From positions 11,223,282-11,287,281 of the forward strand of contig NC_049982.1 of assembly GCF_000003815.2 (NCBI RefSeq): a stretch of DNA of 64,000 bases, read 5' to 3'. The translations under genes and the position numbers were made by a program. Position 1 is the stretch's first letter. The number at the start of each line of letters is the position of its first letter. Of this stretch, positions 1 through 11,600 are shown piece after piece. The DNA is from Branchiostoma floridae (taxonomy: Eukaryota; Chordata; Leptocardii; Amphioxiformes; Branchiostomatidae). The notes beneath the pieces are model-generated. The model did no database searches, was not told the origin of the DNA, and saw nothing but the letters and a program-made list of their open reading frames with translations.

Positions 1-208
1 GATTTTAATGTGATCAAAAAGTTGATAACGGTGTAAATGCTAAATTTAAATTTATTCTGCTAAGGGAGCCATGGATTTTAAATATTCAAACATACACAGT
101 GTCTACAAGTTGTTATGGGGAAACTGCTTCCATCTATAGAAATAAGACTGCCTTTGTTCAAGTGTAAACAATGAGAGTTCATGCTGTTGTTATTGTACAT
201 GTTCCCAG

Positions 209-2917
209 TGAAACTGCCAGTAAGGCCATGGTGGAGCTGTTGAGAAGTTACACAGAGGACAACGCCTCTCAGGCCAGGGACGATGCACACAGGTGGGTCT
301 TTAGGGCACTGTACAGGAACAAGGTTCGTTAGTGGCAGACCACACTTGTTAAGCATGTAATCTTATTCAACGACACAAATTGATTTGAAATTATGAGATC
401 AGTGATACCCAAATGGACTAGTGTCAATGTTGTGCCACACTAACGAAGAACATCTAACATTTATCACTAAAATATACAAGTTATCAGTGCGTAGTAAGCA
501 CCATGGAATACCTGTATAGGTCCTTAAAGGTACAAGGCAGTAACAATGGAACACCTGTGATATTTATGATATTCCCACTGTACAGGTGTATAGTACATCA
601 CCTGGCCCAGAAGGACATGTACCTGGTGGACCACCTGCTGGTTCTCAAACCCATCAAGTTTCTGGAGGGAGAACTCATCCATGATGTAAGTGCTATAGTC
701 AGAATACCATACTAAAAGTTAAATATTCAGGAGATGTTTATAGCAGTGTGCTATGAAATGATTGAAGTGAAGAGAATGCAAAAGATTTCCGAAGAAATTC
801 TTTATACCAGGTGTGCCTTTAATTTCTTTTATTGAATGGCCCATGACTAAGCTTATCAATGAAAGAATTCTTGTTAACAGGAACATTGAGGATGAATCTA
901 ATAGGTTTAATGTAGTTTCAAAATCTAGATTCTTTAGAAGTATGTTTTAATGATGGTTCCATATTAACTGTGTGTCCATCACAGCTGCTGACCATATTTG
1001 TAAGAGGGAGTCTTCACAACTACATGGAGTTCTGCAAGTCCAACCCAGACTATATTGAAAAGCTTGGTAAGAAGTATACACAAGTCTGTGTATTGTTGCC
1101 CTGGGGTGATTTGTTGTGTATCTGTTGTAATGTATCAACACTGCACAGATATGAAATTTGTGGGTTTTGTACATCCTGGGAAGGCTGTCATCATATATTA
1201 CAGGATATACAGGTACATTGCACATGTTGTCAAGTATAGCTATACCACACAATTGAATTTCTTACATTTCTAAAACTCTGAAAGTACAGAGCTTCACCGA
1301 GTGGCTAGTCTTGGGCTCCGTACCAGTACTGAAACCATGAAAATTGATTTGGTACATGTCCAAAATACAGGATAATGAAGTAGACGTACATTACTGATAT
1401 AAATCAACATCAAGTATATGCTTATTTTGTGACTAAAGATGCGTAAGTCCTACCACAAAGATGAAAATTTAGCACTGGAAAAGATGCCAAGCTGAAACTT
1501 AAAATCAGAGCTATCTTTGAAACTAAAATGTTTTAGTTTTCATCTCCCAACTTCATGGTCTCATGCGACACCAAACGTAACTGAAGTGACACCTACAGGC
1601 AGCATAACTAATGAAGAACAGATCTTTCAGCCGGGGAGTTTTTTTCAGGTACAGATACAGATACAGATCTGGACATGTACATGTACGTTAACCTCTCTAC
1701 CTGTACCTGAACTTGCACCAGATGTTCTGTTTAGGTACACAGCCCTAGGCTAGGCTTATTGAAGATTTTCCACTGTCTTACAACACAAAAATTAGCTTAC
1801 CTCGAATTTTCAGTCGCGCTTCCGTCGACCTTCTTCAGGAGTGATGATTCAGTTACTCTGATCACGTGACTTAGAGACACGTGATTCGAGTAACGAATCA
1901 TAAATGCCCGGCAAGCGATATCGGCCCCCGTCTCTGTTGAGTGTCTAGGCTAGGCTAGTGGACACAAGATCGAAATGTCACAGTTTCTATTCCTGGCTAA
2001 ATGTTGTATCCTTGAGAAAGGCACTTAACTCAACTTTTCCTCACTCCAGACAGATGTCAAATGGGTAGCTGGGTGGGGGAGATGATGAAGAAAATGAAGA
2101 TAATGAAAGGATGGGCTCTGCCTTCCAACACAATGCAGTAATTTGACAACCCACTGATCCTCAGCATCAAAGCCTATGTGACCTTTACCTTACCAATAAT
2201 GTTCTGTGTTCTGACATTTGACCATTGAAATTCCCCATCATGTTGTAGGTCTGTCCCATGAGCTGTGTATAGAGAAGATGCGTTTCCTGACGTTCCTGTC
2301 AATGGCCTCTGACAACAAGGAGATCATGTTTGATACGATGGAGCAACAACTCAACCTGACAGCAGACGAGGTGGAGGCATTCCTCATCGATGGTGACTAT
2401 TGTTCTCAGCTTTTTGTGCCTGCTGAATGCCTTGGGTTTTAGTGGGAGCATTTTGTTTTGTATTGCATTCGTTATGGATCCATTTCTTCTTGTATTCTTA
2501 AGTTCTTTTGGATGAAAGTGGGACAGATTGTAGATATTTGCTTATTTCCCATCATTAAACCTGAAGAAAAAGTAGAAGTACAAGGAAAAGTTTAATGCGA
2601 AGGAAAATCGAACAAAAGGAAAGAAAAAAAGGAAAATACCCATCTGACATGACTGGAGATGTTCTCTATGATACATAGCACTATATTGAAATGTATTAAT
2701 TCAAATGAATTAATAGTATTAATTTTCCCCAGTCGTGCGTACTCAACTGGTGCAGGCGTCCATCGACCAGATCCAGCGTAAGATCGTTATCCGCTGGTCG
2801 CAGCACCGCACGTTCGGCCGGCAGCAGTGGCAGCAGTTACGCGACATGTTGGAGCGGTGGAGGGAAAACCTGGGCACGGTCCGGAACAACCTCCAGCAAC
2901 TCACTCCGGCGTCGTAG
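209..2917 (+). CDS. EIF3M: Eukaryotic translation initiation factor 3 subunit M, 3' part (five exons)
   Basis: eIF3M is a PCI-domain subunit of the cytoplasmic eIF3 complex, which prepares the 40S ribosome for mRNA loading. Five exons join in frame: 209-292, 586-685, 985-1066, 2249-2392 and 2733-2917 (TAG). Each has an AG acceptor and GT donor with matching phase. The joined protein contains SYTEDNASQARDDAHRCIV, LKPIKFLEGELIHDLLTIFV, EKMRFLTFLSMASDNKEI, FDTMEQQL and HRTFGRQQWQQL. These line up with the C-terminal half of animal eIF3M: the helical repeats, then the PCI winged helix with the conserved R-x-F-G-x-QQW segment. The N-terminal part must lie left of the window; I see no further exon in 1-208. 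No canonical AATAAA was seen soon after the stop. No lesion is visible, so the gene is probably functional. Identity is based on remembered family sequence, with high confidence. Confidence 0.93.
1845..1900. repeat. Small imperfect hairpin in an EIF3M intron, probable MITE core
   Basis: The arms TGATTC-A-GTTACTC and GAGTAAC-G-AATCA are inverted around a centre holding two CACGTG-type hexamers. It sits inside the intron between the third and fourth visible EIF3M exons. It looks like the centre of a small foldback element; its outer ends are not clear. Confidence 0.4.
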
Positions 2918-5496
2918 AGCATAGCATATAGCAGGGTAGAGATCACAACTGCCGGTAGAGATCACAATCAGAGTCTTTGATTGGGATGCAGGGAATATGT
3001 GAGGGCAGTCTCCCTTTTATAAATCCTAAATTTCAAGTCAATCCATTAATGAAAAGTGACATGAATCAAAGTTGAGAAGTTCTGTCACTGTTAAGGGAAT
3101 ATCCTAAAAGTTGCAGACTCTGATAGGGATTTCTACCAGCAGAATTGGAATGTCTGCCCCGACACGTACATGGCACAAATGGGGCTTGAGATGTCTGTGT
3201 AAAAGAAGTGATATCTGTACATGTGATGATGTCATTCTGTATTACACCAGGCCTGACACAGCGAGGGTTAAAAGCAGGCATGATTATGAGGGAGGGTTGT
3301 GTGAAAAAGTCTGCACCATTTCCATCAGGTCAACAATCAAAATATGTACAATTTTTGGCAACTGTTTTCTGCACTATTTGGAAAACATTATGTCCATAGA
3401 TTCCCCATTTTTGGTTTAAAGTACCATCTATTGAATTCAATACACGTGTTACTGTTGTATCTACATTAACCTTACAAGCTTACAACTAGGTCCAGTACTA
3501 TTTGGATGATACTAAACTGTGGTAAGCATTATTATTTTACTGAAAATTTAACCAACAGATACATATATTTAGACTATTTGTATGGTATTCAGACATCACA
3601 GTTCTAAAATAGCTCCAGATTGTATTGTGCTCATGACAAATTGCCTACGAATATGTTAGTCATTTAATTGTTGTTTGGACTATGGCAATACAATTTCTTT
3701 GCTGTGAAACCAATGTACATGTATGGGCAAAAATTACACTTCTGGTAACTGAATAACTGCCTGATGTAGTCATTTATTGTAGCATATCAAAAGTTGAAGA
3801 AATGAGAGAACCACAATGTTTCATTGTGGTTGCTAAATGTAATGCAGTCATGTAGGCCTTTTGTTGTTTTAGGGTATTTCATGTGAATATTTTGTTAGAA
3901 TGTTGCTGCTGAAATTTCCAAATGAAATATCTGTTATCCTGCCTTGTAAAACCAAGATCTGAGATGGGGCTTGGGGCTTGGGGACAGTCTGCCATAGCAG
4001 CCTACGCTATACATGTAGTATAATGAAATGAATACATGTACATATCATGTGTATGACATGGACAAGAATCTCTTCAGGAAGAAACCAAGAAAATTCAAAT
4101 TTGAGTCGGAAAGATTGCCGAGAGTTTGAGGTAGAAAATTGGTTATGCTTTGGTAGGGTACGATTTTGTTTACATTGCATCCGAATTGGTAAAGCAAATG
4201 CCCCAGCTTCATCTTGTAGAACCATATCTGCAGTACTGCTGATGGTCGCCATGGGATGCTTTTGCAGTCGGCCCATCTGGGTGAAATCATTACACCGGCT
4301 TACAACATGGTGGAAGGTCCACAAAGGGTTTTGGATGCAATTTCGGCATGTAATCCAACAATTCTTAAGAGAGAATTGTATCATTTCGTGCCCTATACAG
4401 TAACTGTATTTTGAGAATGATACGTCAGACAATATTATATTAGATAGCTTCTTCACAAAAGAGAGATTGTATGCATAAAGGTTAGGAGATTTTTCAACAT
4501 TCCACTACGTATCACCAGATCTGTAAAACCTGTGTCGTCATTGTTAGAGCGCATTGTCCTTAATCAATTCAATGATTTGTTTCATGTCATGTCTTTAGAA
4601 ATTACAGTATTATTTATTCTTTGATATTTTGGAGGCTGACTGGGGCGAGGAGAGATACACGACATCGATGTCGACAATGGCTCCTCGATAGTGCCGCTCT
4701 TCATAGATAATCTAAGCTTGCGTCTCTTTGGAGGTCGTTTTTCTTTAAAAGTACTTTAAAATAGACCCCAAAAAACACTGATACTAGTACTTTGAAATTG
4801 ACACCTCAAGAACATGATGCAAAGCAGAAACACTTCGAATCCTCTGAAATGAAATGGGTTGTGATGCTTCTTTCTATCAACTTGATATTCTGCAAAGGTC
4901 TCAAACACCAACAGGTGAACGTAAACATAAAATATCTTGATTGGCCCAACACTGCCCATGGGCATACAGGTATGCACATAATGTTGTTAGACTACAGTGC
5001 TTACTTCTGTCTATGATTCACCGGACTACTTCAGGAAACAAAGTCTGTACGTGCACATGAGGTGGAGCTAGAGTGTTTTCGAATTATAGACGATCGAGTC
5101 GGAACGAGACGGCACATATCAGGTGAGAGGTTTATTTTATGTCGTGTGAAATGCCTTAACATTGTTAAGGTCAAAATCTTTTGCCAAAATGATCATTTCG
5201 ATAGCAGTACAGTTGTCAACACCTAGGTAAGAAGGAAAGCGTGTGTTTGTTTTAGCCCCAATGATATTTTACGTGTACACCGGTGTCCTCGAGCTGAGCA
5301 GCAGAAAGTTCCGGCATATTTTGTCACGGTGGCAGTCGAGGTGTGATATTGTCGTTTCTAAACTGAATAGTAATGCCCTGCGCATACATTCTTAAACATT
5401 CCAATATCACTGAATCCTACACGGCAACATTTGCAATAAGCAAATATTTTTACGATAATCCGTTAAAAAGTCTCGTCTTACTATCATAGTTTTAGT
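2918..5496. other. Intergenic region between EIF3M and the LRR receptor gene
   Basis: The EIF3M 3' UTR must begin at 2918, but its end cannot be placed because no clear polyadenylation signal was found. Around 4007-4456 both strands are open for more than 100 codons, yet neither reading shows a domain or splice logic. A strong donor-like CAG|GTGAGA at 5123 could close a 5' UTR exon of the downstream receptor gene. Otherwise nothing supportable is seen. Confidence 0.5.
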
Positions 5497-5508
5497 AATG
5501 ACGTCATT
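5497..5508. promoter_or_regulatory. Perfect palindromic CRE/ATF-type site
   Basis: AATGACGTCATT is a 12-bp palindrome containing the full TGACGTCA cAMP-response/ATF core. It lies about 170 bp upstream of the receptor start codon, next to a probable 3' splice site at 5670. It would therefore be in the promoter or in a first intron. Function is inferred from the motif and position only. Confidence 0.4.
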
Positions 5509-5679
5509 TAGAACAGTTTTGACATAAATCACAATCACTGCCTTTCCATAACGATCTACTATGTAGCATGCTACAAGCTGATCTCATTTACTTCTGAGTA
5601 GGCAAAAAAAATGGGCGCTGCAGTGTGACAAGCAAAGTGGTTACGCCTGTTTTTGTTCTTTTTCTACCAGCTGGCCACC

Positions 5680-8600
5680 ATGGTCCACACAAGAACAATG
5701 TCTTGTCTGTTAGTGCTTTCGCTCGCTGTCCTGACCAGAGTTGTGGCTGCCCTTGACTGCGCACCCCAGTGCCGATGTTACGGTAACACCACCGACTGCA
5801 GCCACGGTGTCCTTACGGAGTTTCCTCGGATTCAACTCATACCCTCTTCTACAGAAATCCTTCTGATGAATTATAATCGGATTTCAGAGGTGAGACGTAG
5901 TCCTCGGCTTCCTAACCTACTGGAACTGAACCTGGAAGATAACTCCATCACTGGCTTAACACGCCTCGGAATTTTCATTCACAATCCCAACCTTCAGGTT
6001 CTCCGGTTAGGAGGGAACGTGATCTCTACTGTACCCGCTTCGGCTTTCCTTTGGCTGAGCCAACTTGTGAGACTTTTCTTAAATAGAAATACCATCGAAA
6101 CAATAACTGCGTTTGGAAGTAATTCCTTCGTTGGCAGCTTGAAGATGCTCGACTTACAGGACAACAAGCTCACCTCCATCGGCATCGGGACTTTCACGGG
6201 AGTCTCGCTTCTTACGGAGCTCAACCTCTCGTCTAATAACATCTCAACGATAGAAGACGGGAGCTTCAGTCACCTCAAGGAGCTACGCGTCCTGTACCTG
6301 CATTCAAATCATATCGGCGCGTTGAACGATGCAACCTTCCTGGGGATGCCAGCCTTGACTCGTCTGACCTTGGGCCACAACAAGATTCAGACTCTGCCTG
6401 ATATGACCTTCACCGGCTCCACAAACCTGGAGTTTCTGGACCTGTCATTTAACGACATCTCCACAGTCCCGCGGACAGCGTTCTCTGGACTGTACAATCT
6501 TACCACATTGCTCCTGGACAGGAACAACATCAGCTCTATCGAGGACGGAGCGTTTGGTGACCTGGTCAAGCTGCAGTCGTTGGTCCTGAGAGACAATGCG
6601 CTACACAACATGTCGGCATCGACTTTCACCACTCCGGACCTATTGGTGAGCCATATCATTCTCACGACCTTGTTCCGTTTGATAAAATTCTTCATTTTCA
6701 GAAAGCACTGATTAAAACGCTTAAGTAAAAAATAAGATTATCAGAGAATAAAGAGCACATCTGGCCGTTCCAGGAGCTGGACCTGGCTGAGAACAGTCTC
6801 GCGGCTGTCCGGAGGGAGGATTTCGCCAGGCTGACAAAACTGAAGTATCTTCATCTGCATGTGAGTTGATTAATAATAGCACAGTCGTGAATTTCCGTTT
6901 CGTTGTTGTGTTCAATGATCAGAGCAGCCCGGCCGGTGTTGCAAAACCTCTCATTGTCACGGCCTCACGGGCCTTTAGTGGAATGGCTGCTAGAAGACTA
7001 GTGTGATTTAGTCAGGCAAAGAGAAACCTTAAATACAAGTTGATTTTCAATTGGATTTTGATGTAGCTTTTGTTAAGTATTTTTTCTCCCCAGTTGTTTT
7101 CACAATGAAATAAGGCATAACTTTACTTCGCGAAGGCATAAGTTAATTCATACATGTAGCACATTGAGTTAACATGTTATATTGAACCTTTCCACTAAGC
7201 CTGCTGCTATTTGATGATCGGGTTTGTACATGGCAATATAATCATTAAGTAGCTGTTCTTGTAGGGTTTTTTTTGCTTTATACGAAACCTAATCTACATG
7301 TATTTCGGTAGCAACATCAAAATTACACCAGTTCATAACTATCTTCATATCATAAGTTCCTTTCACGACTTTCCTTCTTGACTTGTTTGTATAACCCCGT
7401 ACAGGGTAACGTCATCACACGTGTGGAGGACGGCTCATTCGCCAATCTTAACAACCTTCTTGTGCTGGAAATTTTTGGGAACCGTCTGACTAGTGTGTCA
7501 GCTGCAACATTTGAAGGTACACAATAGACGCTTTCAACGGTTAGGAACAATGAAACAAGCTATAATTACCCTCTATAGATTACAATCATGTGCAGTTTTA
7601 AACGGCAAACCTTACATACCGACCACATACCGATCTGTATGTAAGGTTTGTACATAATTATGTATTAGTAGTAACCTACGTTGCCAACTGGTGTCAAGGC
7701 ATTGGTCAGCAGAAGGTAATGGACCCTTGATAGAAGAAAAACGGGGTGTTCCTCGCTGTTTTCTTGTTGTTTGAATATAAGGCATGACCTTGAGATGTCA
7801 AATTGCTGTTTACATGTTTGAGACGACAGTGGTAAAACCAGTCCATGCCAAGGCTGGGAGAGAAACACGTGACTTAAGGTTTTATCACTGTCATCGGGTC
7901 AAGGGTTGTCGGTGGTGCTTACCTTACCTTACCTTAGGCCTACAGACTCACTGGATGCAAGCCTTTCATCTAAATAAACATTTTAAAAAATAGGTTTCCT
8001 TTTCTCTGAGCCTATATTTCTTAGCTCAGTTTGTACTGAACGGTTATAACTTTTTTTCTTGATAGCACTTTGTGTAGGGAGCAAGTAATTAGATTTTATA
8101 AGTGACGAAGAAATCACATTTAGATACTTCCATATGCTCTACTATATACAGATCGATAGCAGATGATATGCAATTATTATGTGTAACAAATTTACCAGTA
8201 ACGTTTGATACAATATGAGCTATATAGTGTGATTGGGAAGAAACAGACCTATGCTACTCTGACACACACATGGGATGCTGATAGTATACATGATTATCCC
8301 TCAGGCCTGGTATCTGTGGAACACATAGGCATGGGAGGCAGTAACAGTATTGAGAGCTTTCCTGACGACACGTTCTGGCACCTTCCGAAGCTCGCTAGTT
8401 TAGGCCTACTCGGCCTCCCACTCGTGAGCATCAGTGACGCTGTGCTGTCACCCCTACAAAGCTTAAAAAGTGTAAGTAACCCATTCTCCAAGTAGAGGTT
8501 GGTTCGCGGAGATATCTGTATCTATATAGCCGGTATAACCGCCCTTCGGCGTAACACACCAGCTTCGCAGGCGCTAGGCACACGGTGCGGCAGCAGCTGG

Positions 8601-11600
8601 TTATATTACACTGAACGATCCGTCACACCTAACTTGTGCACATCTATCGATATAATAGTGTCCGCGTCCCAACCTCTGATTGGAGAACATAAGTAACCCA
8701 GAAAACCAATTCAATGTATTGTATTTATTGTAGCAGCTTCAGTGATAATAATAGCACACCGTTTTACGATTCATAACTTTTTTTTACCAATGCTACCTTG
8801 CCAGAATGTTTAGACCAGAATTTAAGAACACTGATGTCCCGGTTACATAACGCTGTATCTTTTCTTGTGGCTGCAATAGCTCTATTGCCGTGTGGGTTGT
8901 CATTGTTACGCGTGCTGGGGACGAATCGACAAGCTTTGGTACAAATCGATATACAGTGATTTGTAGGGCGCAAGAAACAAATTGATATAGGCATGCCGGG
9001 CGTTTCCTAATCTCGCTCCCTTTGTCCGCCTTTGCAGATTGCTTTATCAGGCTCCAGTCTGAGGTCTGTACCGGCTCTGCCCGTTTCCTTGGAGTCACTA
9101 ACGATACAGAACAATAGCCAGATGCTGAGGGAAATCCGCTTGGGAGATTTCACAACGCTTCCCCGATCAGGTATGGGAGATGCCGTTGGATGATGACATA
9201 TTTAGAAAAATCTTTACAAGCTCAGTCTGCTATATAGAGCCCGCTGTATATATATAGAACAACTGGCTTTGTTTTTTACCAACATCATGATGATTCTAGA
9301 TTCAGATGAAAAACTTGATGTCTACTCTCTATGCAGAGTTTGACGGGGCAAATTGTGACCTTCTTTTCATATGCCCCGTTTTCTTTCCTCCCTCCTCAAC
9401 AAGTGTGGTATTGGTGTCTATAGCTTCCTAATACCCCCCTCACATTAGGCGAAAATCGATCGAACGACGACTCTGCGAGCTCTAAATTACGAGGAGGCAT
9501 GACTCTGACGGGAAGGGGGAACTCTGCCATTTCTTCGTCGGCATCACGGTCATGCCTCTTTGTAATTAAGAGTTCGCAGACTCGTCTTTCGATCGATTTT
9601 CGCCTAATGTGTGTGTGGGGGGGGGGGTATTAGCAGACTTCTTAGATGATCGTCGTTTGTACGTTTTTTTTTTTTCTTCTTTTTTTTTTGAGGAGGGAGG
9701 GGGTGCTCCAAGAAGTCTAGATGTTTACAGGTTTCTGCTCTCATTGTCTCTGTCTTCAGGTACAGGAAATCACCTCCCACTCCCAAACCTGGTCACCTTA
9801 AACCTTCAGAATTCTGGACTGCAAAGGATCCACCCGTTTGCTTTCGCGACGTTACCGGCATTGAGAGATCTAGATCTGTCCAGGTATTCGCCACGTCAAT
9901 AACAATATACAGTATACATGTATATTGCGTATAAACTGTATAAGAAACAATATATCTGCCCAGGTATTCACCACTTCAATACCAATATTCAATACGTATT
10001 GTGTATTTATAAAGGAAAACAATTGTATAGTCAGATTAGTCTTAGCATGCCAAGTAACGTACATTTCTCAACATAGCATGCTTCATTTGATACGAAACCA
10101 AACTATGAAATACAGCATACGGTGAAAATTGTTTTCTGCTACGCTGTAATCGGAAAGGAAGAAGAAATACATGTGTATTTTTGCAGCAATGACTTCCAAA
10201 GCATTTCCTCAGTTGATCCGGACGCATTCGGTAACCTGACGACTCTGCTAACTCTGAAGATTGACAGAGTGACGACCTGGTCACCGCGTATGTATAACGT
10301 ATATCACGATGTCGTAAATTCTGTAGGTTCTGTGAGTAGTGGTCTAGAGTGATCTGCGCTTCTTACATATGTCGTTAAACGAACTTGAAAAAAGAAAAGT
10401 TTGTCGGCAAAATGTCTAATTCGACAAAGCGCTGTTATGATATATCAAAATAATGTCTGACGGCTTCTTAATTTACCCATATATTTCTGATGTTTGTTTG
10501 TTGTCTAAGAATTGATTGATCATGTGACATTCTGCTGTGAACACATGTACAGGTGTATTTCGGCATCTCCCTTGCCTCCAAACCGTAACCTTGGGAACAT
10601 GGTTCACCTGCAACTGTGACGTGCTCGATCTCGGGAAATGGATAAACCAAACGGGTAATTTTGTTCTCCCCTTAACATCAATAAAGATACACAAATGTGT
10701 CAGTGTGTCTGTCTGTCTGTCTCTGTTTCCGGATTTTTGTCGACAGCATAACTCAAGAACCTCTTAATGGATTACGATAACTGTAAATTCTTAGTTTTTT
10801 GGTGACAGGTTGTGATGTGTGGAAAAAGTGGTGTATGTTTGGACTCCCTAGCACCTTGCTCTGGAACTGCAGAGGATTTTTTGTCAGAATGTTCCAAGGA
10901 CAATAACTGAACAAAACAAAGCCGAATATCCATGATATTTTTTTTATTTTTGAGTGTAGACTCTCTTACAAACTTCCATTGTATGGTAACGTTATCTGTT
11001 TTTTTTCTATTGCAGTCGTGAACTTCGAACCAAGTCCACCAACCTGTAGGAGTCCAAGCAGGTTGCGAGGGCGTTACCTGGAAACCCTACGCGAAGAGGA
11101 CGTAGGGGGGACGTGTCCAACGACAACCGTTCCACCGGCAACAGAACCCGCGGTGCAGATCTGGTAAATGTTACACAGTTTACAAATTTACTTCTTTTGT
11201 TCAGGTTAAGCTCAAAATCCCCCAAAATGAACTGCCTAAGTGCTCAAATCAAGGATGGCCAATTAATTGCACCTCGTATCAGGCAACATGGTCCTTAAAT
11301 TAATTTCTTCAGTGTCTTCAGCTCCGTGCCAATAAAAGTACATGTAACAACATTCATAAATGATGTAACATCATGTCTTACACCATGTCTTATACCATGA
11401 CTTTTTACGTATGACCGGAGAGAAGAAAGACTGCCTTTCCTAAGGACACAATGTCAAACCATGAATACAGAAATTGAACCCTTGATCCCTTGCTCTCGTG
11501 TCCTCTAGCCTAGCTACGGCCATTCAATGCAATGGACATCTGCAGTTACAGTCCTTCAAGTAACCACGTGCACCCTCTATTTACACGATGCAGAGTCTGA

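Noticed and set aside
4007-4456. 149-codon open frame on the - strand with a 118-codon frame on the opposite strand
   Set aside because: No start context, domain, splice signal or composition change. Both strands being open suggests chance or a decayed repeat.
5994-6695. Open frames on the - strand inside the first receptor exon
   Set aside because: Shadows of the LRR coding sequence, whose codon periodicity keeps the antisense frame open.
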